Part shown: in pieces, positions 35,682-43,486 of the stretch
Layout: each line of letters starts with the position of its first letter
Numbering within the stretch: position 1 is the first letter of the stretch
From: Limimaricola sp. G21655-S1
Lineage (GTDB): Bacteria; Pseudomonadota; Alphaproteobacteria; Rhodobacterales; Rhodobacteraceae
Reading direction: 5' to 3'
NCBI RefSeq assembly: GCF_027213785.1
Contig: NZ_JAPWGO010000018.1
Location: forward strand, 1-64,000
Length of the DNA: 64,000 nt
Made by a program: the position numbers and the translations under genes
The notes under the pieces: model-generated
Database searches by the model: none
Told to the model about the DNA's origin: nothing
Seen by the model: only the letters and a program-made list of their open reading frames with translations

Positions 35682-36436
35682 CCCCGTCCTGCGAGCGTGT
35701 CGCCCGGGCGTTTCGCCGAGGGCTGTCGAGCTACCACGCCGAGGCGCGGGTACAGGCCCGTAGCGCCGCGCGCCTGGCCGAGATGCTGGCCGAGCAGGGG
35801 GCAGGGCCGCGCATCGATCGGGTGTTCGAGTTCGGCTGCGGCACCGGTCTGCTGACCCAGGCGCTGCGCGCCCGCTTCGAGATCGGCGACTATCTGAGCA
35901 ACGATCTTCTTGCCGAGGCGGCGGCGCATCTGTCGCCCGAATTGCGCCCGGGTTTTCGCGCCGGGCCGGTGGAGCGGCTGGCGCTCGACGGGCGTTTCGG
36001 GCTGATCGCCTCCGGCGCCACGATCCAGTGGATCGCCGATCCCCGGGCGCTGCTGTCGCGGCTCTGCGCGCATCTCGCCCCCGGTGGATTCCTGTTGCTC
36101 GGTGGCTTCGGGCGCGGTCATTTCGCGGAGATCGCCGCCTTGGGCGCCCCCGCGCCGCTCTCCTATGCCGACCCCGAGGATTGGCCGGAATTGCTGCCGC
36201 CCGGCCTGCGGATCGCCGCGATCGAGGCCCGTCGTGAGGTGATGGGTTTCGACGACCTGCCGCAGCTGCTGCGCCATCTGCGCGCCACAGGCGTCACCGG
36301 CAACGCCCGCGCCGGCTGGGGGCGGGGCGCCCTGCGCGCCGCAGAGGCGCGCTGGCGCGCCGAGCATGCCTTGCCGGATGGCCGTCTCGGCCTGAGCTAT
36401 GTCTCGGTGCATCTCGTAGTGTCCCGGCCGGAGTGA
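35678..36436 (+). CDS. bioC: Malonyl-ACP O-methyltransferase
   Basis: SAM-dependent methyltransferase that methylates malonyl-ACP to prime pimelate synthesis. 252 aa; motif I VFEFGCGTGLLT near 48, SNDLL near 74, LIASGATIQWI near 108. GTG start overlapping the bioG stop (GTGA); the longer open frame upstream is out of step with bioG and not coding. Last gene of the operon. Confidence 0.9.
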   Translation: MTPSCERVARAFRRGLSSYHAEARVQARSAARLAEMLAEQGAGPRIDRVFEFGCGTGLLTQALRARFEIGDYLSNDLLAEAAAHLSPELRPGFRAGPVERLALDGRFGLIASGATIQWIADPRALLSRLCAHLAPGGFLLLGGFGRGHFAEIAALGAPAPLSYADPEDWPELLPPGLRIAAIEARREVMGFDDLPQLLRHLRATGVTGNARAGWGRGALRAAEARWRAEHALPDGRLGLSYVSVHLVVSRPE

Positions 36437-36474
36437 ACCGGTCGAGCCCCGCGCATCGGGATCGTTCTCGCGCG

Positions 36475-37170
36475 TCAATCGAGGATGAAGATCTCGGGCT
36501 GGGTCAGGAAATGCTCGCGCAGCGGTGGCACGTCGCCGTCGATCTCCCCCAGCGGCATCGTCGACAGCAGGCCCAGCGCCCGTCGCTTGGCGGCGAGCGC
36601 CGCCGGCGGCGCCGAGAGAACACGCAGGGCGCGCGGCACCGGCGCGGTCGCCTGAAACCGCCCTGCGAGCGGATAGGCCAGCGCCCGATGCGTCTCGCCC
36701 ATGGCGGCCCGGCCGATGGCATGACCCCTTTGCCGGTCGGGATGCGCCTCCTCGCGCCAAGGCAGCAGTACCGCAGCCTCCTCCGGAAGGCAGGCCGCGA
36801 CCTTTGCGGCGACGAGGTCGAATGGCCGCCCGCCCGAGGGCAACATCCCCTCCCGCTCGTCAAAGCAATGCAGGACCGCTTTCGGCGCAAGGCCCGACAG
36901 AGCGGTCGAGACGTCCTGCAGGGCCGCCACGGCGGTGCCGCGCGTCAAGCAGATGACCCGAACCGGCAGCCCGGCCCGGACCGCGCCGTGGATCAGCGCC
37001 GCGCATCCCAGGATCTCGTCGCCCGGATGCGACGCGATCACCACGAGACCGCCCGCGTCGCGCAGCAGTTCACCGGCGGTCGCCGAAAGGGCGAGCCGCG
37101 CGCCCCACAGAAGCGGGCTCTCGCCGGTGAAACGGCTTGATCCCCGAGGTCCCCGCATACTACGCCCCAC
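36475..37170 (-). CDS. PIG-L family deacetylase
   Basis: A 231-aa zinc-dependent GlcNAc/LmbE-type deacetylase. VVIASHPGDEILGC near 42 is the metal-binding AHPDDE motif in a variant form (SHPGDE), and the second His pair is in EEAHPDRQRGH near 140. Substrate unknown. GTG start at 37170; the ATG at 37158 is an alternative. Convergent with bioC, divergent and almost abutting the IMPACT gene. Confidence 0.85.
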   Translation of the reverse strand: MGRSMRGPRGSSRFTGESPLLWGARLALSATAGELLRDAGGLVVIASHPGDEILGCAALIHGAVRAGLPVRVICLTRGTAVAALQDVSTALSGLAPKAVLHCFDEREGMLPSGGRPFDLVAAKVAACLPEEAAVLLPWREEAHPDRQRGHAIGRAAMGETHRALAYPLAGRFQATAPVPRALRVLSAPPAALAAKRRALGLLSTMPLGEIDGDVPPLREHFLTQPEIFILD

Positions 37171-37172
37171 CC

Positions 37173-37538
37173 ATGCGCGTCCTTGAGAACATCATCAGCG
37201 ATCGTGGTTCGAAATACGCCGTTTCGGGCGCGCCCTGCACCTCCGACGCCGAGGCCAAGCTGCTTCTGAAGGAGCTGCAACGCCGCAAGAAATTCGCCAA
37301 GGCCACCCATAACAGCTGGGCCCTGCTGGCGACGGACGGTCCCTTGAAGAACGATGACGGCGAGAGCGGGGCCGGCATGGTGATCCTGCGCATGCTCGAG
37401 CGCGAGGGGCTGCACGACCACCTCATCATCGTGACCCGCTGGTATGGCGGCAAGCATCTGGGCGGCGACCGCTTCCGGCACGTGCAGGACGCGGTGCGGA
37501 TCTATCTCGACGCCCTGGCGGTCGACCGGCAGGGTTGA
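37173..37538 (+). CDS. IMPACT/UPF0029 (YigZ-like) family protein
   Basis: A 121-aa protein with the UPF0029 signature: DRGSKYAVSGAPC, ATHNSWAL, DDGESGAGMVIL and TRWYGGKHLGGDRF. YigZ/IMPACT N-terminal domains occur as single-domain proteins in bacteria and bind ribosomes or regulate translation in eukaryotes; the bacterial role is unsettled. The ATG at 37173 is preferred; a TTG at 37137 lies inside the divergent neighbour. Confidence 0.85.
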   Translation: MRVLENIISDRGSKYAVSGAPCTSDAEAKLLLKELQRRKKFAKATHNSWALLATDGPLKNDDGESGAGMVILRMLEREGLHDHLIIVTRWYGGKHLGGDRFRHVQDAVRIYLDALAVDRQG

Positions 37539-37558
37539 GCGTCACCATCGGGTAGAGG

Positions 37559-38332
37559 TCAGACCTGGCCATCTGTCTTGATATTGATGGTGTTGCCGCA
37601 ATGCTTGCAATGCACCGCGTCGGCATCGTGCAGGAAAAGCCCGCAGGTCTGGCAGGTCACCCGCACCTTGCTGGGGCGGAACAGCACCTGCGCCAGCCGC
37701 AGGAAAAGCGTGACGCCGCAGATCATGATCGCGACCGAGATCATCCGCCCGCCGGTGCCCGCGAGGGTGATGTCGCCGAACCCGGTGGTCGTCAGCGCCG
37801 TGACGGTGAAGTAGAGCGCATCGGCATAGTTGCCGATATCGGCGCTGCTACGATGCTGGGTCGCGAAGACGAAGCCCGACATCACGAAGATGAACACGCC
37901 GAGATTGGTCGCGGCGACGAGCAGCTGTTCATTGTCCCGGAAGAACCGAAAATCGGCCCTGAGCCGGTCCTTGGTCTGGAACATGTGCAAGAGGCGCAAG
38001 GTGCGCAGGATCCGAAGGAAGGCAAAGCCCTCGCCCGCCAATGGCGCGAAGAAGGAGACTGCGCTGACGAGATCGGCCAGCGTGGTGGGGTAGCACAGGA
38101 ACCGCCACCGCCGGGGTGCGATCCACAGCCGCGCCGCAAGATCGGCGAGGATCACCGTGCCGAAGAGCAGGTCGAGCCCCTGCACCCATGGGCCATAGGC
38201 GGTAAAGGAGGTGACCACGACGAACAGGATCGCGACGATGTCGAAGCCGAGCAGCCAATAGCGAAAACGATGCGCGCGCGGCGTCGCGCCCCGATAGAGT
38301 TCGACCACCCTGTCCTTCATCTTCGCGCGCAT
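37559..38332 (-). CDS. Voltage-gated potassium channel with C-terminal zinc ribbon
   Basis: Six-TM channel (257 aa from the ATG at 38332). The S4-like segment RILRTLRLLHMFQTKDRLR carries spaced arginines; the pore reads ALYFTVTALTTTGFGDITLAG, where TTGFGD is the selectivity filter. After the last TM comes a soluble tail CQTCGLFLHDADAVHCKHC, a four-Cys zinc ribbon rarely seen on such channels. Upstream in-frame sequence is Arg/Pro-rich and out of character, so a downstream start is chosen; ATG 38320 is possible. Confidence 0.85.
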   Translation of the reverse strand: MRAKMKDRVVELYRGATPRAHRFRYWLLGFDIVAILFVVVTSFTAYGPWVQGLDLLFGTVILADLAARLWIAPRRWRFLCYPTTLADLVSAVSFFAPLAGEGFAFLRILRTLRLLHMFQTKDRLRADFRFFRDNEQLLVAATNLGVFIFVMSGFVFATQHRSSADIGNYADALYFTVTALTTTGFGDITLAGTGGRMISVAIMICGVTLFLRLAQVLFRPSKVRVTCQTCGLFLHDADAVHCKHCGNTINIKTDGQV

Positions 38333-38595
38333 CTCCCCGAGGCTCTCATCCGGACCGCGCCGGCTTCGCGCCAACCTTGCACGCGTCGGCGCCACCGTCG
38401 ACCCGCTCCCCGGCATGACCGTGCAGGGCTCCGAAGCATGCGGCCCCGGACCGGGGCGGTCCCGGGTAGGGCTACGGCTCTGAAGCGTGTCGAAGATCTT
38501 GGCCGAAGCACGAAAAGCGCCCCCGTCCGGTGAGCGCCTTTCCGTTTCCTCACCATCATGTTGCCGCATGGCTGCGTCGCTGCACGTTCCCGAAC

Positions 38596-38627
38596 GACGG
38601 CGGCGGCGCAAGAGCGCCGCCGCCGTC
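38596..38627 (-). terminator. GC-rich hairpin downstream of the EF-hand gene
   Basis: Perfect 14-bp arms GACGGCGGCGGCGC / GCGCCGCCGCCGTC around a 4-base loop, 20 bp past the stop of the minus-strand gene. No T-run follows on that strand, so it may stabilise the 3' end rather than terminate alone. Confidence 0.55.
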
Positions 38628-38646
38628 AGTTTGGCTCGATGGCAAC

Positions 38647-39930
38647 TTATTCGTCGTCGCTGTCCCTCTGCTTGCGCTTGTTGCGGCGTTCAGCCTTCTC
38701 GCGCTTACGACGCTCTTTCTTCGCGGCCTTGCGCTTCTCGCGCTTCTCGGCCTTCAGTTCGCGCTTGCTCTTCTTTTCGACCTTGGCGTCCGAGTCGCCA
38801 TCGTCTTCCTCATCGCGATCGTCTTCATCCTCGCTGGCCCTGCGCTGCTTGCGCCTCTCGGCCTTCAGCTCGCGCTTGCTCTTTTTCTCGGCCTTGGCGC
38901 CGGAGCCATCAGTGGCGTCCTCGCGGTCGTCCTCATCCTCGTCGTCCTCATTCTCGTCGCGCTCATCCTCGTCGCGCTCGTCCTCGTCGTGGTCGTCCTC
39001 GTCGCGCTCATCCTCGTCGTGATCGTCCTCGTCGTGGACGTCCTCGTCGTGGTCGTCCTCCTCGTGGTCGTCTTCGTCGTGGTCGTCTTCGTCCTCGTCA
39101 CGATCACGTTCCACGTCCTCGGCCTCTTCCTCGAGGTCCCGGATGGCTTCGCGCTGTTCCTTCTTCAATTCACGAAGCCGCTCGCGGAGTTCGGCCCGCG
39201 CCTCGTCGTGGTCCTCGTCGATCCCGGCAAGTTCCTCGGTCAGGTCCGCGATGGCCTCGCGCTTCTCGTTCAGGATGCCTTCGCTCTCTTCCTCAAGCTC
39301 GGCGAGGGCTTCGGCCTTTTCCGCTTTCAGTTCGCGAAGTTCCTCCTCCACGTCGGCGCGGTCGCCCGGATCGGCGTCCCTCAACTCCTGCTCGAGTTCG
39401 CGCAGAGCCTCTGCAAAGTCCCGATCGATGCCTCGGCGTTCGTCCTCCAGCTCGGCCAGAGCCTCGCGCTCCTCCTCCTCGATCTCCGCGAGGGCGTCCT
39501 CGAGCTCGCGGCGGGCCTCGTCGTCATCATCACCGACGTCGGCGATCTCGTCCTTCAACTCGCGGATGGCATCCTTGTACTCGTCGCGGATCTCGCGGAT
39601 CTCGCGGAGCTCATCTTCCAGATCGTCCACCGCCTCCGCGTCGTCCTCGCTCTCCACCTTGTCCCGCAGCGCCGCGAGCCGCAGGGTGAGGCGGCTGTCG
39701 TCGATGGCTTCGGCGAATTCTTCCTCGGTGATGAAGCGGTCGCCCTGCGACGCCATCCGGAAAATACGCTTGCTGCGGATTTCGGAAGCTTGCGCCCATT
39801 CCTTGCGGGACAACATGCCATCGCCATCGGTGTCATAGGTCTCGAAGGTCACCGATTGGGCGGTGGCCATGCCGGAGGTGGACAGAAGGGCGCTTATCGC
39901 AATCGCCGAGGCGGTGGTCAGAAGTTTCAT
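38647..39930 (-). CDS. Secreted EF-hand protein with long charged coiled coil and His/Asp repeats
   Basis: A 427-aa exported protein. Signal peptide (residues 1-25, ending MATAQS), one EF-hand DTDGDGMLSRKE near 33 and a second, degenerate one near 60. Then about 200 residues of Glu/Lys/Arg heptad-like coiled coil, a segment of repeated DDHDED/DERDED units (about 270-340), and a basic Lys/Arg tail with KKSKRELKAE twice (near 345 and 381). The composition suggests metal (Ca, Cu or Zn) or polyanion binding in the periplasm. Start at the signal-peptide Met; the frame upstream lacks any export signal. No homologue named. Confidence 0.7.
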   Translation of the reverse strand: MKLLTTASAIAISALLSTSGMATAQSVTFETYDTDGDGMLSRKEWAQASEIRSKRIFRMASQGDRFITEEEFAEAIDDSRLTLRLAALRDKVESEDDAEAVDDLEDELREIREIRDEYKDAIRELKDEIADVGDDDDEARRELEDALAEIEEEEREALAELEDERRGIDRDFAEALRELEQELRDADPGDRADVEEELRELKAEKAEALAELEEESEGILNEKREAIADLTEELAGIDEDHDEARAELRERLRELKKEQREAIRDLEEEAEDVERDRDEDEDDHDEDDHEEDDHDEDVHDEDDHDEDERDEDDHDEDERDEDERDENEDDEDEDDREDATDGSGAKAEKKSKRELKAERRKQRRASEDEDDRDEEDDGDSDAKVEKKSKRELKAEKREKRKAAKKERRKREKAERRNKRKQRDSDDE

Positions 39931-40455
39931 CGGTCGGTCCCATGGCTGCTGTTCAGCAGTCAAACTACTGCCCAATCGGGCGACAATAGGGCGCAATTCC
40001 TGCTGCAAAAAGAGGCACGGCGAAACGCTACGTCCCAATGAGAAAGGGCAGGGACGGAAACGTTCCGAGCGGATGATCACCACTCATGCAGGCGGCACGC
40101 ATCCGGGTCTCGGGGACATGAGTTATTGCAAGGCCGAAGCGCCGTCTCGGGGTAGAGGTCGATGTCGGCCTGGGGGCGACAGCAGTGCGGGCTTTCGCGG
40201 CATCGTCGTCCCGCAGAGAAGCGCATTCGGCGGCGGCAGCGGTCGGGATCCGGACCGAGCGCGGATTCACGGCCGGTCCTCCATTCAGCAGGGAACGCGG
40301 GCTGCGATGGCCTGGGTTGTTGTTCTCGAAAGAGGGGCGGGCTTCCCTCATGCCCCGCGTTGCAGTTTCGGCGCGTTCTCGCCCTTTCCCAGCTTCCGAC
40401 GACGTGTCGGCTTCTCTCCCGCGACCGGGTGCCGTAGCGTGGCAGAGCGCTGAAC
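39931..40455. other. Divergent intergenic region between the EF-hand gene and the copper operon
   Basis: About 525 bp with no convincing gene; the frames on both strands lack ribosome-binding sites or sensible composition. It should hold the promoters of both divergent genes. A CGGAAACGTTCCG near-palindrome occurs near 40052-40066. Nothing else recognised. Confidence 0.5.
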
Positions 40456-40803
40456 ATGCAGAAGGCATCGTCTCGTATGCTGCTGAGGCAAATCATCGGG
40501 TTGTCCCTGTGCTGGCTTCTGCTCCTCGTGGGGCTGGGAGAGGTTGCCGATCCGGAACATGGCCACGTGGCAGACGGACACGCGGAGCACGCCTCCGTCG
40601 CAGTTCCCGTTCTCTCCGGCCCGGCTTCTCAATCCACGGCCTGTCATCCCAGCGTGCGGTGCGTCATAGTTCCGGCGGACGAAGGCGCAGTTGCCAGTCC
40701 GCCGCTGCGGCTGGCCGGCCGGATGACCTTCGGGGTCGCGGGCTCGGAACCGCCTTCGCAACACCCCGACATCGCGCTGCCTCCACCTCGTCGAAAGGTC
40801 TGA
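40456..40803 (+). CDS. Small exported His-containing protein of the copper operon
   Basis: A 115-aa protein with an N-terminal hydrophobic segment (LLRQIIGLSLCWLLLLVGLG) and a periplasmic part with GHVADGHAEHAS and Cys residues (STACHPSVRCVIVP). It resembles small copper-resistance leader proteins in layout, but no family is recognised. First gene of the plus-strand copper run; 33 bp before the cytochrome. Confidence 0.6.
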   Translation: MQKASSRMLLRQIIGLSLCWLLLLVGLGEVADPEHGHVADGHAEHASVAVPVLSGPASQSTACHPSVRCVIVPADEGAVASPPLRLAGRMTFGVAGSEPPSQHPDIALPPPRRKV

Positions 40804-40836
40804 TCTGGACAATCGGACTCAGTCGACAAGGGCAGT

Positions 40837-41508
40837 ATGACAAGAAAGAAGATGGCGATGGCCACGCTGGCGACCTTGGTCGCGGCAGGGGCCGCGCTCG
40901 CGCATAGCGGCGCGACGGGTGTGGTGCGCGAACGCATGGAGGGGATGGTCGCGATGCGCGACGCCATGCGCGACGTGACGCCGATGATGCGGGGAGAGGC
41001 CCCCTATGACGCGGCACGCGTGGCCGAGGCCGGTCGCGCGATCGCGGCGCATGCCGGGAGCGAGATGACCCGGCTCTTTCCGGAAGGAAGCACCGACGGG
41101 GTCTCCTACGCGAAGGAGGCCATTTGGCAGGAGCCCGAGACGTTCGACGCCTTGGCCGAGGAGTTGCGCCGCCATGCCGAGGGCCTCGTGAAGGCCGCTC
41201 CGAACGGACTGACCGCGCCCGATCCCCATGCCGGCATGGCGATGGGCGGTTCCATGGCGGGGCACGAGGGTATGGCGATGCCGGGCCAGTCTTCGGCCCA
41301 AGCCGGCCCAGGCGCCGGATACTCGGTGGCGCAGCTCCTTGGCATCGAACCGCGCAGACCCGCGGAACAGGAGGTGCCGGGGGCCACGGCCGCGAAGGCC
41401 GAGGGCAGCTCCGCGCCCGGCTACGCGACGCTCGCCGCGCCCGACGTCTTCCGCCGGATCGGCGAGACCTGCGCGGCCTGTCATGGCCGCTACCGGGCGG
41501 GGAGCTGA
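40837..41508 (+). CDS. Cytochrome c'-like protein with Met/His-rich insert
   Basis: A 223-aa exported cytochrome. Signal peptide (1-22, cut near ALAHS), a four-helix cytochrome c' type body, and one C-terminal heme site CAACH near 211-215. Residues 128-150 contain HAGMAMGGSMAGHEGMAMPG, a copper-binding-type Met/His run not part of standard cytochrome c'. Stop 2 bp before the next gene. An electron carrier for, or copper chaperone of, the downstream oxidase is inferred. Confidence 0.8.
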   Translation: MTRKKMAMATLATLVAAGAALAHSGATGVVRERMEGMVAMRDAMRDVTPMMRGEAPYDAARVAEAGRAIAAHAGSEMTRLFPEGSTDGVSYAKEAIWQEPETFDALAEELRRHAEGLVKAAPNGLTAPDPHAGMAMGGSMAGHEGMAMPGQSSAQAGPGAGYSVAQLLGIEPRRPAEQEVPGATAAKAEGSSAPGYATLAAPDVFRRIGETCAACHGRYRAGS

Positions 41509-41510
41509 GC

Positions 41511-42440
41511 ATGCGTGGTCTGCTCAGAAGCGTCCTGCTGGCGGCCGCCTTGGCCGGAGGCGGCTATGCCGGGCTGCGCGCATGGCCGATCGGCGAGGCG
41601 GATGCGAAAATCTCCCTCGATGGGGATGCCCGGCGCGGCGCCTATCTGGCGCGGGCGGCGGGCTGCGTGGCCTGTCACACCGACACGGCAGCCGATGGTC
41701 CGGCGCTGGCGGGCGGCGCGCCGCTCGACACGCCATTCGGCAGCTTCGTGCCGCCGAACATCACGCCCGATTTCCAGCACGGCATCGGCAACTGGACCCC
41801 TGACGATCTCGCCCGGGCGCTGCGGGAAGGGGTGTCGCCCGAGGGCGAGCCCTATTACCCGGCCTTTCCCTTCGAGTTCTATGCGGGCTTCTCGGATCAG
41901 GACATCGCCGATCTCTGGGCCGCGCTGGCGACGGTGCCGGCGGTGGCCGAGACCCGGGCGGAGAGCGACATCGGCTTTCCCTTCAGCGTCCGGTCCGGGC
42001 TGAAGCTCTGGCGCGCGGCCGCGCTCAGGCCTTCGGATGCCGCGCCGGTGCTGGGTCGCTCCGAGGCATGGAACCGGGGGCGAGAGCTCGTGGAGGGCGC
42101 GGCGCATTGCGGCGCATGCCATGCCGGCCGGGGCCTCATGGGGGGCCTCGACGCGGCACCCTTCGGTGGCAATGACGACTTGCCGGGCGGCTCGGCGGCG
42201 CCGTCGATCCGGGCGGAGGCGCTGCGCGAGGGCGGCTGGACCGCCTCGGCGCTCGCCTATGCGCTGGAGACCGGCATCACCCCTTCGGGCGATGTGTTCG
42301 GGGGCTCGATGGCCGAGGTGGTGGAGCAGGGCACCGGTTTCCTCGACGAGAGCGACCGCCGCGCCATTGCGGCCTATCTGCTCGACCCCACGCCCCGGCC
42401 CGTGACGCCCGCGACCGACGAAGTCGCGCAGCTGCGCTGA
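41511..42440 (+). CDS. Diheme cytochrome c
   Basis: A 309-aa protein with an N-terminal anchor or signal (RGLLRSVLLAAALAGGGYAG) and two class I heme sites, CVACH near 53-57 and CGACH near 198-202, each with a downstream axial Met candidate. It resembles the cytochrome subunits that pass electrons from periplasmic dehydrogenases. Follows the cytochrome c'-like gene by 2 bp; the longer open frame upstream overlaps that gene and is rejected. Confidence 0.85.
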   Translation: MRGLLRSVLLAAALAGGGYAGLRAWPIGEADAKISLDGDARRGAYLARAAGCVACHTDTAADGPALAGGAPLDTPFGSFVPPNITPDFQHGIGNWTPDDLARALREGVSPEGEPYYPAFPFEFYAGFSDQDIADLWAALATVPAVAETRAESDIGFPFSVRSGLKLWRAAALRPSDAAPVLGRSEAWNRGRELVEGAAHCGACHAGRGLMGGLDAAPFGGNDDLPGGSAAPSIRAEALREGGWTASALAYALETGITPSGDVFGGSMAEVVEQGTGFLDESDRRAIAAYLLDPTPRPVTPATDEVAQLR

Positions 42441-42510
42441 CCGCACCGAAATTGACGCGCCGGCGCGCCCTCGGAGCGCGCCGGGCCCATTCCATTCGAA
42501 AGACGAAGCG

Positions 42511-42969
42511 ATGAACAAGACGATCATTCTCGGCGCCATGGGCGTCCTCCTTGCCGGCGGCCTGCTCTGGGTCGTATCGAGTCCGGACGATAGCAACATG
42601 GCCGGCCATTCCATGAGCCCGACCGACACCGGTGAAATCCCGCAGGGCGCGGCGATCGTCCGGGTGGCGCTGCCGGCGGAGCTCTCCGAGCAGGCGCAGA
42701 TGGGCAAGCGCGCCTTCGAGGCGGTTTGCGCCGACTGCCACGGCGAGAATGCCGCGGGGCAGAACGGCGTGGCGCCGCCGCTGGTCCACAAGACCTACGA
42801 GCCGAGCCACCATGACGACTACGCCTTCCTTGCCGCCGTGCGCAACGGCGTGCGGTCGCATCACTGGGACTTCGGGGACATGCCTCCGGTCGAAGGGCTG
42901 ACCGATGCGGATGTGGCGAACGTCGTCGCCTACGTGCGGGCCTTGCAGCGCGAGAACGGCATCGATTGA
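42511..42969 (+). CDS. Monoheme cytochrome c
   Basis: A 152-aa class I cytochrome: membrane anchor or signal (residues 3-23, TIILGAMGVLLAGGLLW), heme site CADCH near 74-78 and an axial Met likely in FGDMPPVEGLTD near 120. The N-terminal NMAGHSMSPTD is Met/His-containing. 70 bp after the diheme cytochrome, in the copper operon. Confidence 0.85.
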   Translation: MNKTIILGAMGVLLAGGLLWVVSSPDDSNMAGHSMSPTDTGEIPQGAAIVRVALPAELSEQAQMGKRAFEAVCADCHGENAAGQNGVAPPLVHKTYEPSHHDDYAFLAAVRNGVRSHHWDFGDMPPVEGLTDADVANVVAYVRALQRENGID

Positions 42970-43070
42970 CGGCCGGAAGGTGATCCCTTGGCGGCGAAGC
43001 GCCGCCGCGGCTTCGTCCCGGATGCGAGCCCCTTGTATCCGGGCCGGAACCTGCCATTTCTCCTTTCAAG

Positions 43071-43412
43071 ATGCGACCTCGACATGTGATTCCCCGGCTC
43101 CTGATGGTCCTCTTCGGAGGGCTGCTGATGCTGTCCGTCGCGCTTTCGGGGGCAGGGGCCGCGACCGCCCTTGGCGAGGGTCAGGGACATGGCGCGTATC
43201 ATCTCTCGATGCCCGAGCACGGTGACCCGCCTCCGGAAGAGGCCGGATCGGCCGAGTGTGCCTTGCTATGCCTTGCCGAACGATTGCGCCCCCTGCGCCC
43301 CGAGGGCTATCGTAGCCTGACCCGACGGACAGCGGTCGAGACGGGCTTTGCTCCGATCCTGATGGCGGGCCAGGCGCCCATGCCGCCCTGGCATCCTCCA
43401 CAGAACGCCTGA
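43071..43412 (+). CDS. Small exported hypothetical protein of the copper operon
   Basis: A 113-aa protein with a signal peptide (residues 8-30, LLMVLFGGLLMLSVALSGAG) and a short periplasmic part with HGAYHLSMPEHGD and a Cys pair (AECALLCLAERL). Possibly metal-binding; no family recognised. Precedes the multicopper oxidase by 74 bp. Confidence 0.55.
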   Translation: MRPRHVIPRLLMVLFGGLLMLSVALSGAGAATALGEGQGHGAYHLSMPEHGDPPPEEAGSAECALLCLAERLRPLRPEGYRSLTRRTAVETGFAPILMAGQAPMPPWHPPQNA

Positions 43413-43486
43413 AGTCCCGCGCCACCGCCCCCGATTGATCGGGCGCTCCCGCATCGCGGCCCATGCGCCGCAAGGACTTCAGACAT

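Noticed and set aside
38530-40041. Very long plus-strand frame rich in Leu/Val opposite the EF-hand gene
   Set aside because: It is the mirror of the Asp/Glu/Lys-rich repeats on the minus strand, which has a signal peptide and EF-hand. The plus-strand product is low-complexity without domains.
39863-40453. Plus-strand 196-codon frame in the gap before the copper operon
   Set aside because: Begins inside the signal-peptide region of the divergent gene, lacks a ribosome-binding site and has no domain. Treated as non-coding.
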